Counted from the first letter of the stretch, positions 51,754 through 62,106 are shown. The stretch: DNA of 64,000 nucleotides from Stenotrophomonas maltophilia R551-3 (GCF_000020665.1 NC_011071.1:3834501-3898500); one strand, 5' to 3'. The notes: generated from the letters alone by a model not told the origin. Numbers and translations: made by a program.

Positions 51754-52973
51754 CGCTGGGCCTCCGGCGTGGTCGGTTGCCGGCCAGCGGCCGGCACTAC
51801 CGGAGCGCTGGCTGGAGTGGAGCCCCCTTGTTGTTCAAGGGGGCGCGCCGCAGGCGCGGGGTTAAGGAAAGATGCGGGGGCAGCATTCCTCGTCGCAGAC
51901 GGGGATTGCTGCCGGCCAGCGGCCGGCACTACCGTGGAGCTGGCTGGAGATGCCGGGGCCACCGTCGGCGACGCGGACGGAGCCGGTGACCGGCCCACAG
52001 TCGGTGCAGGCGTTGCAGGTGCGGGTGCCGGCGTGGTGGTGGCCGGTGCGGTTGCCGCCGGCACAGTTCCGCCCGCCGCCGGGCCACCCGGGGCGGTCTC
52101 TTCCAGCTGCAGGCGCAGTTCCGGCGGAATGCGGATCGCCGCACCCGGGCGCAGCAGCAGCACGTCGCGGCCACGGTCGAGCTGTGCCGCCGGCTTCAGT
52201 TCGCCGACCAGGAAGGCATGGGTGTCGTCCGGGCGCAGGCCGGTGATGGTGCCGACCGGGAAGCCTGCCGGGAAACGGCCGCCGAGGCCGGAGGTGACGA
52301 TCTCGTCGCCCACTTCCACGCCGGCGCTGAGCGGGATGTCGCGCAGTTCCAGCTTGTCACCGCGGCCATAGACGATCAGGCGAACGCCGTTGCGGGCCAC
52401 GGTGACCGGTACCGCATGGTCGGGGTCGGTCAGCAGCAGCACCGTTGAGGTGCTGCCGGTGACGCTGATCACCTGGCCCATCAGGCCCCCGACATCGATC
52501 ACGGCCTGGCCGACGTGCACGCCTTCGCGGCTGCCCGCATCCAGCACCAGGCGCTGCTTCACCGGGTCCAGGTCGATGTCCAGGATCGGCGCCAGCTGCA
52601 CGTCCAGGCCACTGCGCTCGGCTACGTTCAGCAGCTCGCGCAGCTGGGCGTTGTCCAGCGCGGCGGTCTGCAACCGGGTCAGGCGGGCGTTGGCCAGCAG
52701 CAGCTGGTTGCGCAGTTCGCGGTTCTCGGTCACCAACTGGCTGTGGCTGGCTGCAGAGTCCTTGACCTGGTTGCCGAGCTTGCCGGGCAGGCCGGCCAGT
52801 GCCCACACCGGCTGCACCAGACTGTTGGCCTGCCCGCGCAGGCGCGCCAGCCAGCCGGCCTGGTCGTCAAGCACGATCAGGGTGATGGCCAGCGCGAGGT
52901 AAGCCAGCAGCCGCAGCGGGCTGGCGGCATCACCGGATCGGGAAGCGACGGGAGGTCCGGCGTAGGGCGGCAC
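51750..52973 (-). CDS. mreC: MreC with a repeat-derived C-terminal extension
   Basis: 407 residues from a GTG at 52971-52973. N-terminal membrane helix (LRLLAYLALAITLIVL), a coiled coil ~65-115 (VTENRELRNQLLLANARLTRLQ), then the beta-barrel MreC core to about 285 (LDIDLDPVKQRLVLDAGSREGVHVGQAVIDVGGLMGQVISV, VYGRGDKLELRDIPL, IVTSGLGGRFPAGFPVGTI). It links MreB to PBP2 in the periplasm. The last ~115 residues are Ala/Pro/Thr-rich and contain two copies of VVPAAGRQ, encoded by two family-A GTAG palindromes that lie inside the gene. Overlaps mreD by 4 bp. Confidence 0.93.
   Translation of the reverse strand: MPPYAGPPVASRSGDAASPLRLLAYLALAITLIVLDDQAGWLARLRGQANSLVQPVWALAGLPGKLGNQVKDSAASHSQLVTENRELRNQLLLANARLTRLQTAALDNAQLRELLNVAERSGLDVQLAPILDIDLDPVKQRLVLDAGSREGVHVGQAVIDVGGLMGQVISVTGSTSTVLLLTDPDHAVPVTVARNGVRLIVYGRGDKLELRDIPLSAGVEVGDEIVTSGLGGRFPAGFPVGTITGLRPDDTHAFLVGELKPAAQLDRGRDVLLLRPGAAIRIPPELRLQLEETAPGGPAAGGTVPAATAPATTTPAPAPATPAPTVGRSPAPSASPTVAPASPASSTVVPAAGRQQSPSATRNAAPASFLNPAPAARPLEQQGGSTPASAPVVPAAGRQPTTPEAQR
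51777..51800. repeat. GTAG palindrome, family A, inside mreC
   Basis: TTGCCGGCCAGCGGCCGGC with ACTAC. On the coding (minus) strand it starts GTAGTGCCGGCCGCTGG and encodes VVPAAGRQ near the MreC C-terminus. Confidence 0.9.
51911..51932. repeat. GTAG palindrome, family A, second copy inside mreC
   Basis: GCCGGCCAGCGGCCGGC with ACTAC, about 130 bp from the first, in the same reading frame phase, again encoding VVPAAGRQ. Confidence 0.9.
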
Positions 52974-53094
52974 GGCAACGATTCAACTGGCAGAAGGCGG
53001 AGGGGAAACACGCGGACGCCCCGCCGGTGCCGACCCACCATCATGGCGGGCCGCACCCCGGTGGGGCGCTGCGGGCGCAGGCAGCCGGGACGGC

Positions 53095-54252
<1,158 letters not shown>

Positions 54253-54424
54253 CTAGCTGAACCCGCGCCTTGACAGGCTTTCGGCCCGATCGGGCATCAC
54301 CCGGTTCTGGCCCTGAGCGGCACCAGCGGGTAACCTTTGCGCCGTCGGGCGCCCAAGGGCGCCGTTTGCTTGCCTGCTGAACCGGGCCGGCCCACCCCAA
54401 AATTCACCGCATAGGCTTACATCG

Positions 54425-55363
54425 ATGTCCGCTCTGATCTGTGGTTCTCTTGCCTTCGACACCATCATGGTGTTCCCGGACCAGTTCAAGAATCACATCC
54501 TGCCGGACAAGGTGCACATCCTGAACGTGTCCTTCCTGGTGCCGCGCATGCGCCGCGAGTTCGGTGGCTGCGCCGGCAACATCGCCTACAACCTGCACCT
54601 GCTGGGCGGCCAGCCGATCCCGATGGGCACCGTCGGTTCGGACTTCGGCCCGTACCGCGAGTATTTCGAAGGCCTGGGCATCGACCTGACCCGCGTGCGC
54701 GTGATCGATGAGCTGTTCACTCCGCAGGCGTTCATCACCACCGACCACGACAACAACCAGATCACCGCCTTCCATCCGGGCGCGATGATGCGTTCCTACG
54801 AGAACCACGTGCGTGGCGTGCCCGGCGTGACCCTCGGCCTGGTCGGCCCGGACGGGCGCGAAGGCATGATCCAGAACGCACAGGAATTCCACGAAGACGG
54901 CATCCCGTTCATCTTCGACCCGGGCCAGGCCATGCCGCTGTTCAACGGACCGGAGCTGCGCGCCTTCATCGACCAGGCCGACTACGTGGTGGTCAACGAC
55001 TACGAGTCGAACCTGCTGCAGGAACGCACCGGTTGGGACGAGAAGGAGATCGTCAGCCGGGTCAAGGCCTACATCACCACCCGTGGCCCGAAGGGCGCGG
55101 TCATCCACACCCCGGAAAAGAGCTACGACATCCCGCCGGCGCACGAGCGCCGCGTGGTCGACCCGACCGGTTGTGGCGACGCCTTCCGCGCCGGCCTGAT
55201 CTACGGCATCCAGAAGGGCTACGACTGGCTGACCATCGGCCGCATGGGCAACCTGATGGGCGCGCTGAAGGTGGAGCACCCGGGCACCCAGAACCAGCGT
55301 TTCACCTTCGAAGAGTTCAACGAGCAGTTCAAGCAGCAGTTCGGTTACGCGTTGAACGCGTAA
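54425..55363 (+). CDS. PfkB-family kinase, probable adenosine kinase
   Basis: 312 residues. Ribokinase fold: MSALICGSLAFDTIMVFPDQF, then GGCAGNIAYNLHLLGGQPIPMGTVGSDFG (first PfkB signature) and VVDPTGCGDAFRAGLIYGI (second signature with the catalytic aspartate and anion hole). FDTIMVFPDQFKNHILPDKVHILNVSFLV resembles bacterial adenosine kinases, which phosphorylate adenosine with ATP to AMP. Other sugar or nucleoside substrates cannot be ruled out from sequence alone. Cytoplasmic. Divergent from mreB; a GGCGCCC-AA-GGGCGCC hairpin lies about 60 bp upstream of the start. Confidence 0.85.
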   Translation: MSALICGSLAFDTIMVFPDQFKNHILPDKVHILNVSFLVPRMRREFGGCAGNIAYNLHLLGGQPIPMGTVGSDFGPYREYFEGLGIDLTRVRVIDELFTPQAFITTDHDNNQITAFHPGAMMRSYENHVRGVPGVTLGLVGPDGREGMIQNAQEFHEDGIPFIFDPGQAMPLFNGPELRAFIDQADYVVVNDYESNLLQERTGWDEKEIVSRVKAYITTRGPKGAVIHTPEKSYDIPPAHERRVVDPTGCGDAFRAGLIYGIQKGYDWLTIGRMGNLMGALKVEHPGTQNQRFTFEEFNEQFKQQFGYALNA

Positions 55364-55394
55364 GCGAATTGCCCGCGCGACAGCGGAGATTCCG

Positions 55395-55484
55395 GTAGCG
55401 CCGGGCCAAGCCCGGCGGCTTTCCAATCAGATATTGCCGGACGCCGCCCGCGCTGTGCGCTCGCCGGGCATGGCCCGGCGCTAC
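55395..55484. repeat. Inverted pair of GTAG palindromes, family B
   Basis: GTAGCGCCGGGCCAAGCCCGG (loop base changed, CAAG) and inverse CGCCGGGCATGGCCCGGCG with CTAC, 44 bp apart, between convergent genes. Confidence 0.87.
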
Positions 55485-55492
55485 CTTCCGGC

Positions 55493-57466
55493 TCAGGGCT
55501 TGGCTTTCTCCGGCAACCGGTACAGCTCTTTCTCGTAAGCCAGCGTGCCCCACATGGCATAGGCATGTGCGCGCCGTGCCAGCTCCGGCCGCAGTGGGTG
55601 TGGCTGCAGCTGATCGGTCGCCGGGTCGTAGCGGAATCCCTGCGCCGGCTTGTCCGGCTGCAGGATGGCGACGTCGTTGCCCTCCATCCATGCCAGGTTG
55701 CGGTCGTACTGCATCAGCGCGCGGCCCGGTTGCAGCCGCCGCATGTCGGTCAGGTCCTGGCCCACCAGCGGCGTGGGGTCGGCGATGCCCAGCAGCGACA
55801 GCAGCGTCGGCGCCAGATCGATCTGGCTGACGATGCGGGTATCCCGCCGCGGTTCGATGCCGCCGCCAAGGATCAAGCCCGGGATATGGAAGTTGGCGAT
55901 GGGCACCATGTCCTTGCCGAACACGCGCGAGTCATGGTCGGCCACCACCAGGAACACGGTGTTTTCCCAGTACGGTGAGGCCATCGCCTTGCGGAAGAAT
56001 TCTCCCAGCGCGTGATCGGCGTACTTGGCTGCATTGTCGCGGGTCTGCTTGGGCTGCTCGTACAGTTCGATGCGGCCGTCCGGGAACTCGAACGGATCAT
56101 GGTTGCTGGAGGTGAACACCAGGCCGAAGAACGGCTTGCCCTGCGCATTCAACTGCTGGAACTGCTCATCGGCGCGGTTGAACAGATCCTCGTCCGATGC
56201 CCCCCATGATCCGACGAACGTCGGCGTGCGGTAGTCCTTGCGATCCACGATGCGGGTGAAGCCATTGGCGAGGAAGAACTCGCGCATGTTGTCGAAGTGA
56301 CTTTCGCCGCCGTAGTAGAAGCCGGTGTCGTAGCCATGCCGGCCCAGTACATCGGCCAGGGTGAAGAAGCGTTGGCGGCTGGCCGGCAACTTGACTACCG
56401 ATTCGGCCGGGGTCGGCGGGAAGCCGGTCAGCACCGCTTCGATCCCGCGCACCGAACGCGTACCGGTGGCATACAGCCGCTCGAACGCCCAGCCCTGCTT
56501 GCTCAGGCGGTCGTAATGCGGCGACAGCGGCCTCCCGCCAAGGCTGCCGATGAACTGTGCACCGAGGCTTTCTTCCAGCACGATCACCAGGTTGCGCGGC
56601 TTGCCCTGGTGCAGCGGTGGACGCAATGCCAGGCTCGGCAGCGCCTCGGACACGTACGCCGTGGCAGGCAGGCCACTGGTCGCGTGCAGCTCGTCGACCA
56701 CCTGCGCCAGCGGCAGCTCGCCATAGATGCGCGAGGTCTCGCTGCGGGCGGCCAGCTGGCGCGCCGCATAGCCGACGGTGTACAGCGAGTTGAGTGGCAG
56801 CACGTTGACGGTGGGGTCGGTGGAGAACGCCACCAGCGCCGGATTCAACGGCCGATGGCCGAGGCTCGAACGCACACCCATCGCCGCCAGCAGCAGCACC
56901 AGCACCGCCAGCGGCAATCGCCACAGCCACCCGGCTTCGGCCACGGCCGCCGGGCGGGTTTCCACCCAGCGACGCGAGCCACGCAACAGCGCCCAGCACA
57001 GCACGATCACGGCGACCACTTCGATCACCACCGCCAGCAGATGCCCCCGCAGCAGCGTCATTCCGACTTCTTCGGGGTAGATCAGATACTCAAGGAACAA
57101 ACGATTGGGCCGCAGGCCGTACTCGGCCATGAAGCTTGGCGTGGCCAGTTCCATGAACACCAGCAGCACGCTTGCCACGATCAGCCACCCGCGCAGGACA
57201 TGCCTCCAGGCGCGGCCCAACCGTCCTTCGACCGGCAACAGCAGCGACAGCACTGCCGGGATGCCAAAGAGCAGGCACAGCGTGGACACGTCCACACGCA
57301 GTCCCTGCAGGAAAATCGTGGACCAACCGTCGGCAGCACTGACCCGCGCGGCATGCCACAGCGCCAGCCCCAGCCGCGACAGCGACAGGGCCACCAGGCC
57401 AAACAGGAAGAAGGCGGCGATCGGACACAGACGCCGGTACAACGACAGCAGCACAGCTCGAGGCAT
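55493..57466 (-). CDS. LTA synthase-like phosphoglycerol transferase family protein
   Basis: 657 residues from the ATG at 57464-57466; a TTG eight codons earlier is weaker. Five transmembrane helices in the first ~220 residues (LCPIAAFFLFGLVALSLSRL ... LPLAVLVLLLAAMGV), then a periplasmic alkaline-phosphatase/sulfatase-fold domain: RNLVIVLEESLGAQFIGSLGG with the metal-binding glutamate, LYATGTRSVRGIEAVLTGFPP with the nucleophile threonine, and VFLVVADHDSRVFG with the metal-binding DH. Gram-negative members (OpgB-like) move phosphoglycerol or phosphoethanolamine onto periplasmic glucans or LPS; which of these applies is unknown. Single gene. Confidence 0.87.
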   Translation of the reverse strand: MPRAVLLSLYRRLCPIAAFFLFGLVALSLSRLGLALWHAARVSAADGWSTIFLQGLRVDVSTLCLLFGIPAVLSLLLPVEGRLGRAWRHVLRGWLIVASVLLVFMELATPSFMAEYGLRPNRLFLEYLIYPEEVGMTLLRGHLLAVVIEVVAVIVLCWALLRGSRRWVETRPAAVAEAGWLWRLPLAVLVLLLAAMGVRSSLGHRPLNPALVAFSTDPTVNVLPLNSLYTVGYAARQLAARSETSRIYGELPLAQVVDELHATSGLPATAYVSEALPSLALRPPLHQGKPRNLVIVLEESLGAQFIGSLGGRPLSPHYDRLSKQGWAFERLYATGTRSVRGIEAVLTGFPPTPAESVVKLPASRQRFFTLADVLGRHGYDTGFYYGGESHFDNMREFFLANGFTRIVDRKDYRTPTFVGSWGASDEDLFNRADEQFQQLNAQGKPFFGLVFTSSNHDPFEFPDGRIELYEQPKQTRDNAAKYADHALGEFFRKAMASPYWENTVFLVVADHDSRVFGKDMVPIANFHIPGLILGGGIEPRRDTRIVSQIDLAPTLLSLLGIADPTPLVGQDLTDMRRLQPGRALMQYDRNLAWMEGNDVAILQPDKPAQGFRYDPATDQLQPHPLRPELARRAHAYAMWGTLAYEKELYRLPEKAKP

Positions 57467-57751
57467 GAAAGGAATCCTGGAATGGAACAACGGAGACCCT
57501 CGCCGCGTCCCTGGCAGCGGGCTACATCGACCAACGTGTTACCTGACACCATCGCCAGCGCCCGATCAGGCCACGACAGTCGTCGGCAGCGGTTCCCCAA
57601 CCGCCCCCGGCCTCAGCTCCGGCCGGGCATCCCGCCAGACACAGTCCTGCGCAGTGATCGCGCACAATACACTGTGATGACCGTCTACTTCGACGGCTTT
57701 CGACATCTGAACCCTTTCCCCCTGCCCGCCATGGCGCGCAGAGGGCGCCCC

Positions 57752-58384
57752 CTAGCGCTGCCAGTGCTCCAGCACCGCCGCACAATCGGCCATGTGCCAG
57801 CAGGCCATGTCCGGCCACGGGTTGTCCGGGGCATTGACCAGCAGGGTGCGCGTGCCCGCGGCCCGGCCGCATTCCAGGTCGAAGCGGTAATCGCCCACCA
57901 TCACCACCTGCGCCGGATCCACCTGCCAGCGCTGCAGGAAGTACTGCAGGCCGTCCGGCGAGGGCTTGGGCTCGGCTTCGTCGCGGCCGATGATGTCCTC
58001 TTCGGCAAACACATCGCCCAGCCCGATCGCCTGCAGCGTGACCTGGGCCAGGTTGCGCACGTTGCGGGTGAGGATGCCCAGCCGGCAACCGGCGCCCTGC
58101 AGCGCACGCACCAGCGCCACCGCGCCCGTCGCCGGCACGGAGGCCGCGGCCAGTTCACGCTCGTGGGCCAGCAGCCAGGCATGCTTGGCACTGGCCTCTG
58201 CAGCGGGCAGAGCAGCCAGGTGGGTGAGGATGTCGTCCTGCGCCGGAATCGCCAGTTCGCGCTTGATCCGCGCGAAATCATGCATCGCCACGGTCAACGT
58301 GCCATCCATGTCGAACACCCAGTGCCGGATTGCCGACAACGCCGGTACTGCCCTGGCGTCCACCACGGGTACCGCCAGGGTCAT
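57752..58384 (-). CDS. HAD-family hydrolase (phosphatase-like)
   Basis: 210 residues from the ATG at 58382-58384, overlapping the stop of the upstream lipoprotein gene (ATGA). HAD motifs: I, HWVFDMDGTLTVAMHDF (nucleophile and acid aspartates); II, LGILTRN (Thr); III, EPKPSPDGLQYFLQRW (Lys); IV, VVMVGDYRFDLECGRAAG (metal aspartates). Small helical cap between I and II, subfamily IA as in phosphoglycolate phosphatase or beta-phosphoglucomutase. Cytoplasmic; substrate unknown. Confidence 0.9.
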   Translation of the reverse strand: MTLAVPVVDARAVPALSAIRHWVFDMDGTLTVAMHDFARIKRELAIPAQDDILTHLAALPAAEASAKHAWLLAHERELAAASVPATGAVALVRALQGAGCRLGILTRNVRNLAQVTLQAIGLGDVFAEEDIIGRDEAEPKPSPDGLQYFLQRWQVDPAQVVMVGDYRFDLECGRAAGTRTLLVNAPDNPWPDMACWHMADCAAVLEHWQR

Positions 58385-59112
58385 CGCCACCACGTCGGCA
58401 TGCGGCTGGCGTCGATGCCACCGGTCTCGAACACCGCAGTACGGGTGCCACCGGCCTTGACCGGGAACTCGACGCTGATCGACTTGCCCTTGGCTGCCAG
58501 CTTCCACAGCGCTTTCTGGTCAGTGATGAACAGGGCGATGGCTTCATCGGTCTTCGGCCGCCAGGCGGCCATGGAAATCGGCTTGCCGTCGTCCACGGTC
58601 ACCTTCACCGTGCACTGCGGGCAACGGAAATCGCCGGCCTGCAGCACCAGGTAGGCATGCCGCTTCCACTCCGGATGATCGCGGAACACCAACTGCACCG
58701 GCTTGGCACCGCTGCCATCCACGTCCACCCGTTCCTTGCTGTAAATCTGTGCCGAGACCTGGTTGCCCTTGCTGCCGACCGGGATCTGGTTGTACTGCCA
58801 CAGCCCCTGCATGCGGCGCAGGTCGCGCGCGGCATCGCCCTTGGCCTTTACTTCGTCGAAGCCAGCCGCGATGCGCTCGGCGGCGGCGGTGTCCTTGTAC
58901 TGGTCCAGCAGCGAGGCACCATGCAGGCGCGCACGCTCCCAGTCCTGCGCGGCCACGGCCATGTCGTACTGCTTGGCCACGTCCTCGGCCTTGGCTTCCT
59001 TCTGTGCCTGCACGGCGGCCGCGGCGGCTTCCTGCGCCTTGCGCTCTTCCTCGGGGTTGCTGCAGGCAGCCAGGGCCAGGGTGCAGGCGGTGAGCAGGAT
59101 CAGTCGTTTCAT
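58381..59112 (-). CDS. Lipoprotein of unknown function
   Basis: 243 residues from the ATG at 59110-59112 (AAGGA upstream). Lipoprotein signal MKRLILLTACTLALAACSN (lipobox LAAC), then a charged alanine-rich coiled coil (EEERKAQEAAAAAVQAQKEAKAEDVAKQYD), and a C-terminal beta-rich domain with a CPQC motif (AGDFRCPQCTVKVTVDDGKPISM) and IALFITDQKALWKLAAKGKSISVEFPVKAGGTRTAVFETGG. No named domain recognised. Attached to an envelope membrane. Overlaps the HAD gene by 4 bp; a palindrome pair starts 30 bp upstream of the ATG. Confidence 0.78.
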   Translation of the reverse strand: MKRLILLTACTLALAACSNPEEERKAQEAAAAAVQAQKEAKAEDVAKQYDMAVAAQDWERARLHGASLLDQYKDTAAAERIAAGFDEVKAKGDAARDLRRMQGLWQYNQIPVGSKGNQVSAQIYSKERVDVDGSGAKPVQLVFRDHPEWKRHAYLVLQAGDFRCPQCTVKVTVDDGKPISMAAWRPKTDEAIALFITDQKALWKLAAKGKSISVEFPVKAGGTRTAVFETGGIDASRMPTWWR

Positions 59113-59141
59113 GGCGGAGGTCCTTCGTGTTTTCGCATTTC

Positions 59142-59203
59142 TGTAGAGTCGAGCCATGCTCGACTGGCGCTTCAACAGCAGTCGAGCATGGCTCGACTCT
59201 ACA
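59142..59203. repeat. Inverted pair of GAGTCGAGC palindromes, family C
   Basis: TGTAGAGTCGAGCCATGCTC and inverse GAGCATGGCTCGACTC with TACA. It lies in what would be the 5' leader of the lipoprotein gene, right after the pepN-like terminator. Confidence 0.85.
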
Positions 59204-59232
59204 AAAAAAGCGCCGGGGGTTGCCCGGCGCTT
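59203..59232 (-). terminator. Intrinsic terminator of the M1 peptidase gene
   Basis: On the minus strand AAGCGCCGGG-CAAC-CCCCGGCGCTT is followed by a run of seven T; 5 bp after the stop codon. Confidence 0.9.
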
Positions 59233-59236
59233 CTGC

Positions 59237-61165
59237 TTACTTGGCTTCAGCCTTGGACAGCATGTCCTGCACCGAGCCGGTGGTGATCGGGTGGTAGCCC
59301 GGCTTGGCCTTCTCGAAGGCCTGCTTGGCCAGCTCCAGACCCTTCGGGGTCTTCACCAGTTCGGCGTAGATCGGCAGGATCAGCTTGCGACGGCCGACGC
59401 GCTCGATGAACGCTGCGGCGCCTTCATTGGCCTGCTCGTAGCCGCTGCGGATCGCCAGCGGATACCAGCGCATGGCGATCTCGCCATTCGGGGTACCGGT
59501 GAAGTGGAACGCCTTGTCCAGCGTGGCCAGCTTGTCCAGCGGCTGGGTCGCGCCCAGGCCGTCGATGAAGCGCACCCATTCCTGCGTGCTCCAGTCGGCG
59601 ATGACCTGGCTGCTCGGCACGGTGCCGGCGCTGGCAAAGGCGATGCGTGCGGTATCGACGCTGCTGAAGTTGCGCGACTGCGCCTTGGCCGCGAACGCCG
59701 GGATGCCCGGCTCGTCCAGCCACGCCTTCAGTTCGGCATCGGTCACTGCCGACGGATTCTTCGGCAGCAGGTTCTTCTTCAGATACTCCACGAACTGGTC
59801 GGTGTTCGCGCTCTGGAAGGCGTGGTCATCGAACCAGCCACGCAGGAACGGATCGAAGGTCTCGCGGCCGAAGCGCTGTTCCAGGAACTCCAGGAACCAC
59901 GAACCCTTGACGTAGGCGACCTGGCTCAGGGCTTCGTCAGGGTCACGCTCGTTCAGCGGCGGCAGCGCCAGCGCCTGGTCGGCCGGGCTCATGTCCTTCA
60001 CTTCGGCCAGCAGATCGGTCTGGTCGATCTGCTTCTCCATCTCGGCCATCTCCTTGCCGTACAGGGCTTCGGTGATGCGGCCCTGGACGTAGGTGGTGAA
60101 GCCTTCATTGAGCCAGATGTCCTTCCAGCTGGCGTTGGTCACCAGGTTGCCCGACCAGCTGTGCGCCAGTTCGTGGGCCACCAGCGAGACCAGCGACTTG
60201 TCGCCGACGATCACGGTCGGGGTGGCGAAGGTCAGGCGCGGGTTCTCCATGCCGCCGAACGGGAACGACGGCGGCAGCACCAGCATGTCGTAGCGGCCCC
60301 AGCGGTATTCGCCGTACAGCTTCTCGGCGGCACCGATCATCTTCTCGGTGTCTTCGAATTCCTTGGCGGCCTTGTTGACCATGGTCGGCTCGGCCCAGAC
60401 GCCGGAGCGGCCGGAGATCGGCTCGAACACCAGGTCACCGGCAGCGATGGCCAGCAGGTAGGACGGAATCGGCTGCGGCATCTTGAAGGTGTAGTCACCG
60501 TCACGCGCGGCCTTCGGATCGTTGTCGGCGCTCATCAGCACCATCACGTCCGGGCGCGAGACCACGTGCGCGCTGTAGGTGAAGCGCACGCTCGGGGTGT
60601 CCTGCAGCGGCACCCAGGAACGGGCGTGGATGGCCTGCGACTGGCTGAACATGAAGGGCAGCTTCTTGCCCTCGGTCATCGACGGCGCCAGCCACTGCAG
60701 GCCCGAGGCGGTCGGTGCGGTGTGGTAGGTCACTTCCACCTTGGCCGGCTGCGCCGGGGTCTCGATGGTCAGCTTGCTGCCGAACACCTTGTCGACCGGG
60801 GCGAGCACGAACTGCAGCGGGCTGCGCGCGCCATCGGCGGCGATCGCCTCGACCTTGGACACGCTCAGCTCGCGGGTGTCGAGCACCAGCTGCTTGGCGT
60901 CCTTCTGTTTCCACTCCAGGGTGTAAGTGGCGGTGCCGCCGATCTGCTTCTGGTCGAAGTCCAGCTTCAGGTCCAGCGCGATGTCCTTGATGACGACCTT
61001 GTCCGGCTCGGCATAGGAGCTTTCGTCGTGGCTGCGGTTTTCGGCGTTCACGGGAGCGGCGGGGGCCTTTTCGGCAGTCGGGGCGGCGGCGGGCGCGGCC
61101 GCCTCCTGGGAGCAGCCGGCGGCCAGGGCCACGGCCAGCGGAAGGAGCATCAGCGGATTACGCAT
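59237..61165 (-). CDS. M1-family metallopeptidase (leukotriene A4 hydrolase-like)
   Basis: 642 residues. Lipoprotein-type signal MRNPLMLLPLAVALAAGCSQ (Cys18) and Ala/Pro spacer, so an envelope-anchored aminopeptidase. N-terminal beta domain, then GGMENP at 304-309 (substrate N-terminus recognition) and the zinc site His331-Glu332-xx-His335 (HELAHSW) with Glu354 in WLNEGFTTY. A C-terminal helical domain completes the LTA4H arrangement, shorter than PepN (~870). It removes N-terminal amino acids from peptides in the periplasm. Single gene with its own terminator. Confidence 0.93.
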   Translation of the reverse strand: MRNPLMLLPLAVALAAGCSQEAAAPAAAPTAEKAPAAPVNAENRSHDESSYAEPDKVVIKDIALDLKLDFDQKQIGGTATYTLEWKQKDAKQLVLDTRELSVSKVEAIAADGARSPLQFVLAPVDKVFGSKLTIETPAQPAKVEVTYHTAPTASGLQWLAPSMTEGKKLPFMFSQSQAIHARSWVPLQDTPSVRFTYSAHVVSRPDVMVLMSADNDPKAARDGDYTFKMPQPIPSYLLAIAAGDLVFEPISGRSGVWAEPTMVNKAAKEFEDTEKMIGAAEKLYGEYRWGRYDMLVLPPSFPFGGMENPRLTFATPTVIVGDKSLVSLVAHELAHSWSGNLVTNASWKDIWLNEGFTTYVQGRITEALYGKEMAEMEKQIDQTDLLAEVKDMSPADQALALPPLNERDPDEALSQVAYVKGSWFLEFLEQRFGRETFDPFLRGWFDDHAFQSANTDQFVEYLKKNLLPKNPSAVTDAELKAWLDEPGIPAFAAKAQSRNFSSVDTARIAFASAGTVPSSQVIADWSTQEWVRFIDGLGATQPLDKLATLDKAFHFTGTPNGEIAMRWYPLAIRSGYEQANEGAAAFIERVGRRKLILPIYAELVKTPKGLELAKQAFEKAKPGYHPITTGSVQDMLSKAEAK

Positions 61166-61264
61166 GAATCGGGACCGTTACGGGGATCAGACCCCCAATG
61201 GTACCTCCCTCCGGCCCCGCAGGCGTTGCGCGGTGCGGGGTAATGGCGGGCGGGGCCGCCTGCT

Positions 61265-61333
61265 CGCCGGGCATGGCCCGGCGCTACCGGGGGTGCCGGG
61301 ACGTTGCGTGGTAGCGCCGGGCCATGCCCGGCG
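61265..61333. repeat. Inverted pair of GTAG palindromes, family B
   Basis: CGCCGGGCATGGCCCGGCG with CTAC, then GTAGCGCCGGGCCATGCCCGG, 23 bp apart, between ubiE and the M1 peptidase promoter. Confidence 0.88.
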
Positions 61334-61344
61334 ACCTTCAAGGC

Positions 61345-62106
61345 TTAAAGCTTGTAGCCGGAATGGATCGAGACGATGCCGCCGGTCAGGTTCTTGTAGT
61401 GGCAACGCTCGAAACCGGCCTGCCCCATCATCGCCTTCAGCTCTTCCTGCGGCGGGTGCTTGCGGATGCTCTCGGCCAGGTACTGGTAGCTGTCCGAATC
61501 GTTGGCGAACAGCTTGCCCAGCTTCGGCAGGATCTTGAACGAATGGAAGTCGTAGATCGGCTTGAACCAGTCGGCGGTGACTTCGGAGAACTCCAGCACG
61601 CGGGCCTGGCCGCCGACCTTCAGCACGCGGTACATCTCGCGCAGGCCGGCGTCCTTGTCGGTCACGTTGCGCAGGCCAAAGGCAATGGTCACCAGGTCGA
61701 AGCTGTTGTCCGGGAACGGCAGGGCTTCGGCGTTGCACTGCACGTAGTCCAGGCCGAGCACCAGGCCGCGGTTGGTCAGGCGGTCGCGGCCGACCGACAG
61801 CATGCCGGCGTTGATGTCGCCCAGCACCACCGAACCTTCGACGCCGACGCGCTCTTTCAGCAGCGCGGCGATGTCACCGGTGCCGCCGGCCAGATCGAGC
61901 ACGCGGTCACCCGGCTTCACCTGCGCAGTGGCGACGTAGTAGCGCTTCCACGCCCGGTGCACGCCCATGCTCATCAGGTCGTTCATCAGGTCGTAGTTGC
62001 GCGCGACCGACGTGAACACCTGGCCGACCAGCTTCTGCTTGTCCTTGGCGGCGACGTCGCGGAACCCGAAATGGGTGGTACCGGATTTGTAGGGGGATTC
62101 GCTCAT
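61345..62106 (-). CDS. ubiE: Ubiquinone/menaquinone biosynthesis C-methyltransferase
   Basis: 253 residues from the ATG at 62104-62106. SAM-dependent C-methylation of 2-polyprenyl-6-methoxy-1,4-benzoquinol (and demethylmenaquinol). Starts THFGFRDVAAKDKQKLVGQVFTSVARNYDLMNDLMSMGVHRAWKR, the classic UbiE opening; SAM motif VLDLAGGTGDIAALL; LPFPDNSFDLVTIAFGLRNVTD; ends GGIVSIHSGYKL. Usual length 251. No ubiJ or ubiB neighbour here; divergent from the deaminase gene 79 bp away. Confidence 0.97.
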   Translation of the reverse strand: MSESPYKSGTTHFGFRDVAAKDKQKLVGQVFTSVARNYDLMNDLMSMGVHRAWKRYYVATAQVKPGDRVLDLAGGTGDIAALLKERVGVEGSVVLGDINAGMLSVGRDRLTNRGLVLGLDYVQCNAEALPFPDNSFDLVTIAFGLRNVTDKDAGLREMYRVLKVGGQARVLEFSEVTADWFKPIYDFHSFKILPKLGKLFANDSDSYQYLAESIRKHPPQEELKAMMGQAGFERCHYKNLTGGIVSIHSGYKL

